A DNA stretch of 64,000 nt from Virgibacillus proomii (GCF_018916875.1 NZ_JAHLNO010000019.1:434001-498000), one strand, 5' to 3'. Positions 1-9,721 are shown, counted from the stretch's first letter. Translations and numbers: made by a program. The notes: generated from the sequence alone by a model not told the origin.

Positions 1-1
1 T

Positions 2-418
2 AAGTTTAATCATCTATTATTGCCTGCAATTTCTATGGCATTAATTACAACTGTAAATACAGTGCAGTATTTGCGAAGTGAAATTATTGACACGAAACAA
101 AAAGACTTCATCATCACAGCTCGAGCTAAAGGTGCTCCGGAGTCACGTGTTTATAATAAGCATATTTTGCGAAACTCTTTACTGCCGATAGCCGCTTATT
201 TTGGCTTTGAAATTACTGGCTTAATTGGCGGAACTGTTTTTATTGAGACTATTTATAGTTATCCCGGAATGGGACTATTATTTATGGAATCTGTCTTACA
301 ACGCGATTATAGTGTCGTAACATCTGTTGTCTTATTATTCGGAATTGCTTCTGTTTTGGGTGCGCTTTTATCAGATATTATTTTAAGTTTAGTGGATCCT
401 AGGATACGAATTAAGTAA
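2..418 (+). CDS. Peptide ABC transporter permease, DppB/OppB type (5' end cut by the window)
   Basis: C-terminal 138 residues of an integral membrane permease of the dipeptide/oligopeptide ABC importers; the reading frame is open to the window edge, so the start lies upstream. The piece holds the EAA loop that contacts the ATPase (ARAKGAPESRVYNKHILRNS, about residues 38-57 here) followed by two hydrophobic segments and the typical end VDPRIRIK. Family members pair with a second permease, two ATPases and a lipoprotein binding protein. The next gene is the partner permease 36 bp away and the binding protein follows, so this is the tail of one operon. The exact substrate (di-, oligopeptide or other) cannot be read from this fragment. 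Confidence 0.9.
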   Translation, partial: KFNHLLLPAISMALITTVNTVQYLRSEIIDTKQKDFIITARAKGAPESRVYNKHILRNSLLPIAAYFGFEITGLIGGTVFIETIYSYPGMGLLFMESVLQRDYSVVTSVVLLFGIASVLGALLSDIILSLVDPRIRIK

Positions 419-454
419 ATTTTATTCGGTTAACTAACATGGAGGTGATACAGA

Positions 455-1357
455 TTGGAACATACAAACATCAACGTTATTGATATAGATACAGAAAAAG
501 CTCCTTCGATGACAAGCATTATTTGGAGAGAAATTGTTCGGGATAAAATTGCACTTCTTTCATTAATATTTCTTGTAATTATTACAGCATTTGTCTATGG
601 TATTTCTTTATTTTTAAACCAAGAGGAAATTGTTAAAGTTGATTTATTTGCCATTAACCAACCCCCGTCTTCTGAATTTTGGCTGGGAACTGATTATGGT
701 GGACGGGATATATTTGGGCAGCTCATTATCGGAACACGCAACTCATTATCAATTGGTATATTAGTAACATTGATGACAGGGATTATTGGCGTTGTTTATG
801 GATTGGTTTCTGGTTATTATGGTGGAACAATCGACAATATGATGATGCGAATTGTCGATTTCTTCTTGATCTTACCCTTTTTAATGATTGTTATTGTATT
901 TGTAGCAATTGTGCCCAAGTATAGCATATGGTCATTTTCTTTAATTATGACAGCTTTTCTATGGATGGGAATAACACGTATAATTCGCTCAAAGGCATTG
1001 CAAGAAAGAGAGTTGGACTATGCCCAGGCTTCAAAAACATTAGGTACACCAGATTGGAAGATTATGTTTACGCAAGTACTACCAAATTTGAGTTCGATCA
1101 TCATTGTAACGATGACGTTAAACTTAGCTGCTAATATTGGTCTGGAATCCGGTCTTTCCTTTTTAGGTTTCGGATTTCCTGAATCAACTCCAAGTCTAGG
1201 AACCTTGTTAGGATATGCGCGAAATCCGCAAACATTAGAGCTTAGATGGTGGATTTGGCTGCCGGCTGCGGTAATGGTTTTCCTATTGATGTTAGCTGTT
1301 CGAAATGTTGGAGAAGCTTTAAAGCGTGCAACTGATGCCCGACAACGTAGGGGCTGA
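455..1357 (+). CDS. Peptide ABC transporter permease, DppC/OppC type
   Basis: A 300-residue inner permease. It starts at TTG 455, preceded at 441-448 by GGAGGTGA with good spacing. The N-terminus has the cytoplasmic stretch and first membrane helix typical of OppC (about residues 35-55), then the motif LGTDYGGRDIFGQLI, several membrane helices and the EAA loop around residues 185-205 (ASKTLGTPDWKIMFTQVLPN). The family forms the translocation pore together with the DppB-type protein encoded just upstream. The order permease, permease, binding protein suggests the ATPases lie outside the window upstream. Length is normal for the family. Substrate specificity is not visible. Confidence 0.92.
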   Translation: MEHTNINVIDIDTEKAPSMTSIIWREIVRDKIALLSLIFLVIITAFVYGISLFLNQEEIVKVDLFAINQPPSSEFWLGTDYGGRDIFGQLIIGTRNSLSIGILVTLMTGIIGVVYGLVSGYYGGTIDNMMMRIVDFFLILPFLMIVIVFVAIVPKYSIWSFSLIMTAFLWMGITRIIRSKALQERELDYAQASKTLGTPDWKIMFTQVLPNLSSIIIVTMTLNLAANIGLESGLSFLGFGFPESTPSLGTLLGYARNPQTLELRWWIWLPAAVMVFLLMLAVRNVGEALKRATDARQRRG

Positions 1358-1456
1358 TAAATAAACTCGTAATTTTTTTAACTACTTACATCATAGGATG
1401 ATGTTAAGTATAGATTACGTCAACATGACGTGAATTAAAAAAGGGAGGTTTATTTT

Positions 1457-3274
1457 ATGATAAAAAGAAATTGGCGCTTCATGCTATATGCATGTATGCT
1501 AGGATTGCTGCTTGCTTTAGTAGCATGTAGTGGAGATGATAAAAGCAAGTCAGATAAGTCTGGTGATAAGAAGGCAGCAAAAAACAGTGAACAAGTATTT
1601 TCGATTGAGGATTTTAATGTGGAGAAGAAAAATGAAGGCGAAGCGATAGACGGAGGTCATTTTAAATACGGTATCGTTACGGATACGGCTTTTGAGGGGT
1701 TATTAAACTTTAATTTTTATTCAGGTGAACATGATGATGAAATTATAAAATGGTTTGATGAGTCGTTATTAGCTGCTGATAAAAATCATAATTTAACACA
1801 AGATGGAGCTGCAACATTTGAAGTAGACGACAGTGGAAAAGTGTTTACGTTTAAGATTCGAGATAATGTGAATTGGCATGATGGGAAACCGGTAACTGCA
1901 GAAGATTGGGCCTTTGCCTATGAAGTTATTGGAGATCCCGATTATACGGGTGTTCGCTATGGCGAAGATTTTACCATTATTGAAGGAATGGAAGAGTATC
2001 ATAGTGGCAAAGCGGATTCTATTTCAGGGATTGAAGTGGTCGATGACAAAACATTGAAAATAACGTACAAAAAAGCATCACCGTCTTTATTAAGCGGAGG
2101 TATTTGGTCTTATGCTTTACCTAAACATATCTTTAAGGATATTCCGGTGGCAAAAATGGCTGAATCGCCAGAAGTGCGGGAAAAGCCAATTGGTTTTGGA
2201 CCGTTTAAAGTAGAGAGTATTACTCCGGGAGAAGCTGTAGTGCTTACGAAAAACGAAGATTATTGGCAAGGAAAGCCGAAATTAGATAAGGTGACGGTTA
2301 AAGTAGTAAATCCAAAAACGGTTGTTCAAGCATTAAAAACAGGTAAAGTGGACACAGTTGATAAATTCCCAACCGATCAATATCCGGATAATGCCAATAT
2401 GTCAAATGTTGAGTTTTTAGGTAATGTTGACATGGCTTATTCCTATATTGGCTTTAAATTAGGAACATGGGATAAAAAGGAGAAAGAAGTCAAGCCTGAC
2501 CCTAATAAGAAAATGGCAGATGTAAATTTGCGCAAGGCGATGTGGCATGCGATTGATAACGAAGCTGTAGGAAAACAGTTTTATAATGGTTTACGCTGGA
2601 ATGCTACTACCTTAATTCCACCGTCGCATCCGAACTTCCATGATAAAGAAAATTCTGGATTGGCATATGATCCGGAAAAAGCAAAGAAAATTTTGGATGA
2701 GGCAGGCTATAAGGATGTAAATAATGATGGTATGCGGGAAAACCCGGATGGGGAAGAACTAGTGATTAACTTTGCTTCGATGTCCGGTGGAGATACGGCT
2801 GAACCAGTTGCAAATTATTATATCCAGGCTTGGAAAGAAGTAGGATTAGATGTACAGTTGCTAGACGGTCGTTTGCACGAGTTTAACTCATTTTATGATC
2901 GAGTCGGAAATACTGGAGAAGATGATCCAAAGATTGATGTTTATATGGCGGGATGGGGGGTAGCGACAGATGTAAATCCTGCTGGTCTATATGGTCGTGA
3001 TGCATTATTTAACTATTCACGTTATGCAAGTGAAGAAAATGATAAGTTGTTAGCTGAAGGTGCATCCGAAAAAGCGATGGATCAAAAGTATCGTCAGAAA
3101 GTGTATAAAGAATGGCAGCAATTAATGATAGAAGAAGTTCCAGTTATTCCAACCCATTATCGCGCTGTCGTCGTTCCTGTTAATAATCGTGTTTTAAATT
3201 ATACAGTAGAGTATTATGGCTTAAAACGGCATGAAATTGCTGTAACCCAGGAAGAACCAATTAAAGCAGAATAA
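1457..3274 (+). CDS. Oligopeptide-type substrate-binding lipoprotein (SBP_bac_5)
   Basis: A 605-residue extracellular solute-binding protein of the OppA/AppA/DppE family. It begins with a lipoprotein signal: a basic N-terminus, a hydrophobic core, then LVACSGDD with the lipid-modified cysteine near residue 24. A Lys/Ser-rich linker precedes the mature domain. Family-type signatures include WHDGKPVTAEDWAFAYE near residues 139-155 and KPIGFGPFKV near 243-252. A GGGAGG ribosome site lies just upstream of ATG 1457. A 99-bp gap with a short palindrome around 1385-1410 separates it from the permease gene, allowing partly independent expression, as is common for abundant binding proteins. A strong terminator follows. 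The likely ligand is a peptide, but this is a family-level inference. Confidence 0.92.
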   Translation: MIKRNWRFMLYACMLGLLLALVACSGDDKSKSDKSGDKKAAKNSEQVFSIEDFNVEKKNEGEAIDGGHFKYGIVTDTAFEGLLNFNFYSGEHDDEIIKWFDESLLAADKNHNLTQDGAATFEVDDSGKVFTFKIRDNVNWHDGKPVTAEDWAFAYEVIGDPDYTGVRYGEDFTIIEGMEEYHSGKADSISGIEVVDDKTLKITYKKASPSLLSGGIWSYALPKHIFKDIPVAKMAESPEVREKPIGFGPFKVESITPGEAVVLTKNEDYWQGKPKLDKVTVKVVNPKTVVQALKTGKVDTVDKFPTDQYPDNANMSNVEFLGNVDMAYSYIGFKLGTWDKKEKEVKPDPNKKMADVNLRKAMWHAIDNEAVGKQFYNGLRWNATTLIPPSHPNFHDKENSGLAYDPEKAKKILDEAGYKDVNNDGMRENPDGEELVINFASMSGGDTAEPVANYYIQAWKEVGLDVQLLDGRLHEFNSFYDRVGNTGEDDPKIDVYMAGWGVATDVNPAGLYGRDALFNYSRYASEENDKLLAEGASEKAMDQKYRQKVYKEWQQLMIEEVPVIPTHYRAVVVPVNNRVLNYTVEYYGLKRHEIAVTQEEPIKAE

Positions 3275-3286
3275 CATATAATTTAG

Positions 3287-3327
3287 GCAGTCTGTTTGTA
3301 ATATTCAGACAGACTGTCTATTTTTTA
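3287..3327 (+). terminator. Rho-independent terminator of the peptide transporter operon
   Basis: An inverted repeat (GCAGTCTGTTTG against CAGACAGACTGTC) with a 7-base loop is followed by ATTTTTT. It lies 12 bp after the binding-protein stop codon. Confidence 0.85.
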
Positions 3328-3333
3328 TTGCTT

Positions 3334-3383
3334 AGGAAACTTTCTGTTTGTACGCCCTATTCGAGCTCTTCAAGCTGTTGTTC
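3334..3383. repeat. Repeat C, copy C1 (divergent)
   Basis: This stretch of about 50 bp shares the pattern CTGTTTGTACG, TCGAGC, CTTCAAGCT and TTGTT with copies near 36727, 39523 and 40783. It lies between the transporter terminator and the asparagine synthetase gene. Function is unknown. Confidence 0.5.
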
Positions 3384-3486
3384 TTCTGAAATGTGGTTTC
3401 AACCCATGAATGGTCATACTGCTGACATTTTCCGCATAAACTGTTTTGTAAGCTAGTTTTTATGCTTCCAGGGAGGGTGACAGCTT

Positions 3487-5334
3487 TTGTGTGGAATTAC
3501 AGGATATATTGATTGGCAAAGCGATGTACGAACTAATAGACAGATGCTCGTAAATATGACGGAAACATTGGCCCATCGTGGTCCAGATGAAACAAATACG
3601 TGGATAAATCAACATGTCGCTTTTGGTCATAAGCGCCTGTCTGTTATTGATATTGAGGGTGGAAAACAGCCAATGCAGCGGATAAAGGATGGATTCATCT
3701 ATACCCTCCTATATAATGGCGAGCTATATAATACAGAAGAACTTCGCAATGAATTGAGAAATAACGGTTATTCCTTTACGACAACTTCTGATACGGAAGT
3801 GTTACTTACTGCTTATATGGAGTGGAAAGAATCATGTGTTGACTATCTGAATGGGATTTATGCTTTTGCTATTTGGGATGAGCAAAAAGCCCAGTTATTT
3901 TTAGCCAGGGATCGGTTAGGGGTAAAGCCATTATTTTATCAAGAAAAATCAGGCCAATTTATTTTCGGTTCGGAGTTAAAAGCTGTTCTTGCTCATCAAG
4001 CAGTAAAGGCTGAGATAGATTCAACCGGTTTGGCTGAGGTTTTCGGCTTGGGTCCATCAAGAACACCGGGTCATGGTCTCTTTAAAAATATGCAAGAATT
4101 GCGAGCAGGTCATGCACTTACGTATTCCAAAAATGGTTTAAAAACGTGGCGTTATTGGAATGTCAAAAGCCGTAAGCATACTGATTCGGAACAGGAGACG
4201 GTACAAAGGGTAAGGGAGTTGTTTATCGATGCCGTACAGCGACAACTGGTAGCGGACGTACCAGTTTCTACGTTTTTATCAGGGGGACTGGATTCCAGTT
4301 CGATTACAGCAATTGCAGCTAATTATTTACAAGATAAAGGAAGAAGTCCGTTAACCACGTTTTCTGTTGATTATGAAGGAAATGAACAACATTTTAAAGT
4401 GAGTAAATTTCAGCCTTCTATGGATCAACCATTTATTCAGTTGATGGCTAAGGAATTTACTACAGAACATTATAATGAAGTGATTACCGGACAAGAGCTT
4501 GCCAATCATTTAAAAGAGTCGGTTACGTTACGAGATCAGCCTGGAATGGCAGATATTGATTCATCACTGCTCTGGTTTTGCAAACAAATTAAAAAGCATG
4601 CAACCGTAAGTCTTTCCGGAGAATGTGCCGATGAAATATTTGGTGGTTATCCATGGTTTCATGATCCGTCAACTGCAGCAGGAACAGGATTTCCGTGGAT
4701 ACGCTCATTAGAATCACGGATAGACTTACTCCATAAAAAATGGAGTAAAAAGTTAAAGTTGAAGGAATATGTTTATCAGCGTTATAAAGAAACGTTAGAC
4801 GAAACTCCGCGCTTAGAAGGGGAATCTGATATTGATGCACGGCGAAGAGAGCTATTCTATTTAAATATGAATTGGTTTATGGCACAGTTACTTGACCGTA
4901 AAGATCGGATGAGTATGGGTGCCGGTTTAGAAGTAAGAGTTCCTTATGCAGATCATCGATTAGTTGAGTACGTATGGAATATTCCATGGAAAATGAAAAT
5001 GATGGGCGGACAGGAAAAAGGAATTTTACGAAAAGCGATGGAGGGCATTTTACCGGATGATGTTTTATATCGTAAAAAAAGTCCTTTCCCTAAAACGTTT
5101 CAACCAGAATATACGAATGCAGTAAAAGCTTGGATGCATGAGATTATAAATGATAAAGATGCACGCTTATTTGAGTTTTTAAAGAAAGACAAGGTAGAAG
5201 CGATTTTAGAAAGTGAAGGTAGAGAGTTTAAGGACCCTTGGTATGGACAGTTAATGAAGGGGCCGCAATTAATTGCCCACCTGTGCCAAATTGATTATTG
5301 GTTACGCACATATGATGTTAATATAGTAGACTGA
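3487..5334 (+). CDS. asnO: Asparagine synthetase (glutamine-hydrolysing)
   Basis: A 615-residue two-domain enzyme making asparagine from aspartate, ATP and glutamine. The start is TTG 3487 because it places the catalytic cysteine at residue 2 (MCGITGY) and follows GGAGGGTGA at good spacing. The N-terminal class II glutamine amidotransferase domain (about 1-190) carries the AHRGPDE and YNGELYN motifs. The C-terminal synthetase domain has the PP-loop SGGLDSSSITA near residues 262-272 and SGECADEIFGGYP near 379. Length matches the B. subtilis AsnO/AsnB group. AsnO is tied to sporulation in B. subtilis, but which paralogue this corresponds to cannot be settled from sequence alone. I saw no T-box leader in the 150 bp upstream. 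Confidence 0.93.
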   Translation: MCGITGYIDWQSDVRTNRQMLVNMTETLAHRGPDETNTWINQHVAFGHKRLSVIDIEGGKQPMQRIKDGFIYTLLYNGELYNTEELRNELRNNGYSFTTTSDTEVLLTAYMEWKESCVDYLNGIYAFAIWDEQKAQLFLARDRLGVKPLFYQEKSGQFIFGSELKAVLAHQAVKAEIDSTGLAEVFGLGPSRTPGHGLFKNMQELRAGHALTYSKNGLKTWRYWNVKSRKHTDSEQETVQRVRELFIDAVQRQLVADVPVSTFLSGGLDSSSITAIAANYLQDKGRSPLTTFSVDYEGNEQHFKVSKFQPSMDQPFIQLMAKEFTTEHYNEVITGQELANHLKESVTLRDQPGMADIDSSLLWFCKQIKKHATVSLSGECADEIFGGYPWFHDPSTAAGTGFPWIRSLESRIDLLHKKWSKKLKLKEYVYQRYKETLDETPRLEGESDIDARRRELFYLNMNWFMAQLLDRKDRMSMGAGLEVRVPYADHRLVEYVWNIPWKMKMMGGQEKGILRKAMEGILPDDVLYRKKSPFPKTFQPEYTNAVKAWMHEIINDKDARLFEFLKKDKVEAILESEGREFKDPWYGQLMKGPQLIAHLCQIDYWLRTYDVNIVD

Positions 5335-5398
5335 TAGAGTGACACAAATTAGGAAAAAAGTTGAAGTAGTTTTTGCGAAGATATTGCAAACAATTTAT

Positions 5399-5580
5399 CC
5401 CACATCTAACTGGCAGTAAGACCCCCACCTGGGGGAGCAAGAGGAATCGAAGAAGTTTAGGTGGGGGATAACGGAAAGTCAAATGTCCAATTGGTTCAAG
5501 GGCCTTAGGTCATACCATTAAGGTACTAACCATCAGTGGGGGATAAGAGAAAACCCCTACTAATGGAAGTTTCATTTTAT
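5399..5580 (+). repeat. Element A, copy A1 (GGCAGTAAG variant)
   Basis: It follows TTTAT at 5394-5398 and ends in TTTCATTTTAT. It keeps the family skeleton: a CCCACCT/AGGTGGG stem, the conserved stretch AAGGGCCTTAGGTCATACC, GGTACTAAC, and a terminal hairpin (ATCAGTGGGG with CCCCTACTAAT). It lies 65 bp after asnO. Confidence 0.75.
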
Positions 5581-5737
5581 GTAGCTCGATACTTGAATAG
5601 CAATAAATGAAGACAATGAAAGATTTTAATAGATTGTTAGGGAACTTTTTGCAGCTTTAAACAAACTTTTTTAGAATTCTGAATAAACGCTATATGGATG
5701 TTTTACAGATAAACAATATGATATGAAAATCAGTTAC

Positions 5738-5772
5738 CCCGTATCTTTTAAAGGTGATACGGGATATTTTTT
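5738..5772 (+). terminator. Isolated terminator-like hairpin
   Basis: CCCGTATC and GATACGGG pair around a loop of about 10 bases, followed by ATATTTTTT. There is no intact gene upstream apart from asnO, 400 bp away. It may be left over from a lost gene. Confidence 0.6.
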
Positions 5773-5935
5773 ACGAAAAAATACAACGTAAATAAATGGC
5801 TATAAACGGTAGCTAAGCAATTGTCCGGAAGCCATCTTCTAAAAATTTCACAAACCAAATCAAGGAAATACTTGTAAAGTTTGATGAATAGAATCGTAAG
5901 TTTTGGTTATGTAAGTTCGTCAAACGGAGGTGGGG

Positions 5936-6082
5936 TGTAGGAGATTAGAACTCCCAAAAGAAATTACTATCCAAGAATTTAAGGATTTTTATTGCTGAAA
6001 GAAGAATAACAATCATTTTGCAGAAAAAATGGCATACGTGGGGCCTGGTTCTAAAATGGAATAAACAGCTTCCCGGTAGTAA
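5936..6082 (+). pseudogene. Relic of a SAP-domain protein gene
   Basis: Pieced across frames, this stretch reads like the SAP-domain proteins common in Bacillus: LPKEITIQEFKDFY in one frame, then SFCRKNGIR after a +1 shift and an in-frame stop, then GPGSKME after another shift. The order matches the family pattern of an acidic helix, FKDFYW, a helix ending in FCR and a SGSKMEL loop. Two frameshifts and several stops make expression impossible. SAP domains bind nucleic acid. The match was made by eye, so identity is moderate confidence. The rest of 5581-6412 shows no recognisable gene. Confidence 0.45.
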
Positions 6083-6412
6083 TAAATACACCTCGGAAAA
6101 GTAAGCAGTTATTTTTGGAAAATTAAATAGGCATTTGAAGCGATTGTTTGATTACACCTAGATCGAGAGCACCATATGAAGTAATAAATGTTGAGTTTCC
6201 AATCAAAATCCCAACAACTTATTCTATAAATAGTTGAGAGAATATAATCGTAACAATTAGGATAAAAGAAAATCATAGACAACATACTTTGAGAAATGAT
6301 TAATTCTATGAAAATAGTTGAAATTAGTGTGACAATTACGCCGGCAATTGTTCTTTTAGTTAAGGTTGAACTTAAAACGCCTAGGCCTATAACTAAAGTA
6401 GGAATGATTTAT

Positions 6413-6590
6413 CCCGTATGTAAGGTCCCGTAAGCTCACTTCAAGAGCCTGAGGTGGTACAAAAGGGTCTAAGTGGAAGAAAACGGCACCTAAATGCCCG
6501 ATTCGTTCAAGGGCCTTAGGTCATACCCTTCTAGGTACTAACATTCAGTAGAAGATGGAAGAAAACTCCTACTGAATGAAGTTTCTTTAT
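6413..6590 (+). repeat. Element A, copy A2
   Basis: It follows TTTAT at 6408-6412 and starts CCCGTATGTAAGG. It carries the AAACGGCACC half of the first stem, the GCCCGATTCGTTCAAGGGC hairpin, and the terminal hairpin ATTCAGTAG/CTACTGAAT. The right end is GTTTCTTTAT, two bases shorter than the consensus. Confidence 0.85.
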
Positions 6591-6877
6591 CATAGTTGTA
6601 TTCATCCTTTTTGCTTTCCTTTATTGTCTAGGAAACGATATTTGTTTTATATTATTGGTCTTTTTAAGGTAGCTTTTGTCTTACTGCTCAATTTAGTAAA
6701 AAATTAATTTCCTTTTTAAATGCTTTTAATGGAATATTCCAAAAAGATTATGAATCACGTATAAAGATGTGGAACGTTTCATAGTTCATTATTTTACAGA
6801 ATATAGTGAATAAAAGGGGAAAACATTAAAATACAGAATTTATGGAATAAAGCGGAAAATAAGCAAGGAGGAAGGGT

Positions 6878-9274
6878 ATGGAAGAGCGTGTATTGGATAA
6901 ACAAACAGAAACAGGAAAGAAACGAGTTAAAAGAAAGTGGATTATTATTACTAGTGGTATTTTGGCAGTTTTATTGTTTTTACTTGCTTTATATGGGAAC
7001 GAATACACAAAGAGGCCGGTTGAGCAAATTGAGGGTACGATTGAATTGCCGATGTTGAAAAAGAAAGTTGAAATCATTACGGATGAACATGGTGTACCAC
7101 AAATAAATGCTAAAAACAATTATGATTTATATATGGCACAAGGATATGTGCAAGCACAATATCGCTTGTTCCAGATGGAAATGTCGCGTAGACAAGCTTC
7201 TGGTACATTAAGTGAAGTTGTCGGAGAAGCAGCTGTGGATCAGGATAAATACTTTCGAACGTTAGGGTTACGCCGAGCAGCAGCACAATCATATGACGTT
7301 TACAGCGAGGAAGCGAAGGAGATTTTACATGCTTTTGCGGAAGGGATAAATGTGTATATTAACCAAGCAAAGGAAAATAGTCGTTTGCCAATTGAATTTA
7401 CCATAATGGGATTTGAACCAAAAGAATGGACGGCAGTGGATTCATTAACGATTGGTAAATATATGGCGTTTGATCTAGGTGGACATTGGGAACGTCAAGC
7501 TTTTAATTATTTTCTTTTACAAAACTATAATGAAAAGAAAGCGTATGAATTATTTCCTTCTTATCCCAGTCATAAGCCAGTTATTATGGAAGAAGAACTT
7601 GTTTCTGTACATGATCGTTTAAAAAAAGCAATTGTTCCCCATGAACTTAATGGTAGTAATAATTGGGTTGTTTCTGGAGATAAAACGGAATCTGGTTTAC
7701 CGCTATTAGCAGATGATCCACATCTGGGATTAGCAACCCCCTCTATTTGGATTCAAATGAAATTAACAACAAATGAACAACAAGTGAGTGGTGTAATTTT
7801 TGCAGGCGTTCCAGGAATTATTTTAGGACATAATGAAAAAATTGCCTGGGGCGTAACGAATACCGGACCAGATGTACAGCAATTATATTTGGAAAAAAGA
7901 AATCCTGATCAGCCGACTGAATATTTGTATGAGGAAGAATGGGAACAAGCAAAAGTTATAGAGGAACCCATTGCTGTGAAGGATGGGAAAACAATTGATT
8001 ATCAAGTAGTTGAGACGAGGCATGGTCCAGTCATATCTGAATTTGCTGAAGATAGTGGAAAAGATAATGTGCTATCGTTACGGTGGACAGCATTAGAGCC
8101 GACAACGGAGTTAGAGGCAATTTTACAAATAAATAAGGCGGAAAATTGGGAGGAATTTGAAAAAGGGTTGGAAAAATTTTTAGTTCCTGCACAAAACTTT
8201 GTATTTGTATCGATTGATGGAACTATTGCCTATAAAGCAAATGGAAACATTCCAATTTATAAAGATGGGAAGGAGGCATTATTACCACTTCCCGGCTGGG
8301 ATAAAAATTTTGAATGGAAAGGATATATACCTTTTGACAAGCTTCCAACCATCGTAAATCCTGAAAAAGATTATATCGCCACCGCAAATAATAAAGTTAC
8401 AACAGACGATTATCCTTATCATATAAGTAATGTATGGGCACAACCTTATCGTTATGAACGGATAGTAGAAGTACTTGAAGCAAACGATAGATTGACAATA
8501 CAGGATATGAAAAAATTGCAAATGGATAACTTTAATATGCAAGCTAAAGAATTCGTACCTTTGTTTATTACTGAATTAGAAGGAACTGACTTATCAGGTC
8601 AAGCGAAACAAGCAATCGAGCTTTTAAGAAAATGGGACTATAAAGATCAATCAACGGCTGCGCAACCGTTAATATTTCATCACTGGTACGAAACATTAGA
8701 AAACATCATTTATCAAGATATTCCGGATTCTATGATGAATTTGTTTACATCTAAGGGACAAACGACCGATGAGTTGTTACGAACAGCAATAAAAGAAGGA
8801 ACTTCACAGTGGATTAATGCTCAAGGCGGATTGCAAAATGTTTTATCTGAATCTTTGAATCAAGCATTATCCAATCTGGAAAAGGAATACGGAAAGAACT
8901 TGGAAAAATGGAAGTGGGGAGATTATCATCAGGTAGAGTTTAAGCATCCCCTGTCCAGTGTCCATCCTGTGTTAGCATTCTTCTTTAATCGTAAGGATCC
9001 GATCTCGTCAGATGGGAGCAGTGTAACTCCAATGGCGGCAGGTTATGATTCCGAAACGGGAATTATTGATCACGGAGCGTCATGGCGATTTGTTATTGAT
9101 ATGAGTCAGGCGGATCAAGGATATCATCTTGTTGCACCCGGACAGTCAGGACATTTTAGAAGTAAGTGGTATGATGATCAATCAGAGGATTGGGTTACTG
9201 GCAATTATCATATAACTAAGCTGAATGAAACAGTAGGTAAACCATTGATTTTGCAGCCTAAAAAAGATAATTAA
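6878..9274 (+). CDS. Penicillin acylase family protein (N-terminal nucleophile hydrolase)
   Basis: A 798-residue protein of the penicillin G acylase / acyl-homoserine lactone acylase family. These are made as a precursor, cut autocatalytically, and use the new N-terminal serine of the beta chain to hydrolyse amides. The autocatalytic site is visible as NGSNNWVVSG, with Ser near residue 260, followed by LLADDPHLGL. An N-terminal membrane segment (about residues 22-42) follows a basic stretch and suggests a membrane-anchored or secreted enzyme. Start ATG 6878 follows AAGGAGGAAGGGT. Length is like the Bacillus/Priestia enzymes (about 800). The true substrate (penicillin, acyl-homoserine lactone, other N-acyl compounds) is unknown. 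It stands alone between two repeat-rich gaps. Confidence 0.9.
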   Translation: MEERVLDKQTETGKKRVKRKWIIITSGILAVLLFLLALYGNEYTKRPVEQIEGTIELPMLKKKVEIITDEHGVPQINAKNNYDLYMAQGYVQAQYRLFQMEMSRRQASGTLSEVVGEAAVDQDKYFRTLGLRRAAAQSYDVYSEEAKEILHAFAEGINVYINQAKENSRLPIEFTIMGFEPKEWTAVDSLTIGKYMAFDLGGHWERQAFNYFLLQNYNEKKAYELFPSYPSHKPVIMEEELVSVHDRLKKAIVPHELNGSNNWVVSGDKTESGLPLLADDPHLGLATPSIWIQMKLTTNEQQVSGVIFAGVPGIILGHNEKIAWGVTNTGPDVQQLYLEKRNPDQPTEYLYEEEWEQAKVIEEPIAVKDGKTIDYQVVETRHGPVISEFAEDSGKDNVLSLRWTALEPTTELEAILQINKAENWEEFEKGLEKFLVPAQNFVFVSIDGTIAYKANGNIPIYKDGKEALLPLPGWDKNFEWKGYIPFDKLPTIVNPEKDYIATANNKVTTDDYPYHISNVWAQPYRYERIVEVLEANDRLTIQDMKKLQMDNFNMQAKEFVPLFITELEGTDLSGQAKQAIELLRKWDYKDQSTAAQPLIFHHWYETLENIIYQDIPDSMMNLFTSKGQTTDELLRTAIKEGTSQWINAQGGLQNVLSESLNQALSNLEKEYGKNLEKWKWGDYHQVEFKHPLSSVHPVLAFFFNRKDPISSDGSSVTPMAAGYDSETGIIDHGASWRFVIDMSQADQGYHLVAPGQSGHFRSKWYDDQSEDWVTGNYHITKLNETVGKPLILQPKKDN

Positions 9275-9422
9275 GTTGAAGCGTGTGTTTAAAAAGGATG
9301 AAGACAGAAATCAGCTGAGATTATAGCGTCTTTTTAAAACAGCACTTTCACAGCTGAAACGAAAAGTTGATATTATTCCCCGGGAAATAAGTTGGAGAAT
9401 GGATGTTTTCTCCTGATTTTAT

Positions 9423-9573
9423 CCCGCATGTAAGGTGCCGTAAGACTCCCACTTCAAAGAGTCCGAGTTGGTACAAAAGGGTATAAGTGGAAGAAAACGG
9501 CACCTAAATGCCCGATTCGTTCAACTAACATTTCTTTGGAAAAAGCATTCCAAGAAATGAAGTTTCACTTTAT
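9423..9573 (+). repeat. Element A, copy A3 (short form)
   Basis: It follows TTTAT at 9418-9422. Outer stem GGTGCCGT/ACGGCACC. The central module with the GGGCC...GGTCATACC segment is missing, so GATTCGTTCAA joins directly to CTAACAT. The terminal hairpin pairs TTTGGAA with TTCCAAGAAAT. Its right TTTAT is also the left target of A4, so the two copies sit head to tail. Confidence 0.88.
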
Positions 9574-9721
9574 CCCGCATGTAAGGTGCCGTAAGACTCC
9601 CACTTCAAGACCTGAGCTGATACAAAAGGGGCTAAGTGTGAGAAAACGGCACCTAAATGCCCGATTCGTTCAACTAACATTTCTTGGGAAAAGCATTCCA
9701 AGAAATGAAGTTTCACTTTAT
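9574..9721 (+). repeat. Element A, copy A4 (short form, in tandem with A3)
   Basis: It begins CCCGCATGTAAGG directly after the right TTTAT of A3 and ends TTTCACTTTAT. Outer stem GGTGCCGT/ACGGCACC; terminal hairpin TTTCTTGGGAA/TTCCAAGAAAT. It lacks the same central module as A3. Confidence 0.88.

Noticed and set aside
3330..3486. T-box leader upstream of asnO
   Set aside because: No T-box sequence or specifier hairpin was found; the space is taken by Repeat C1 and the ribosome site.
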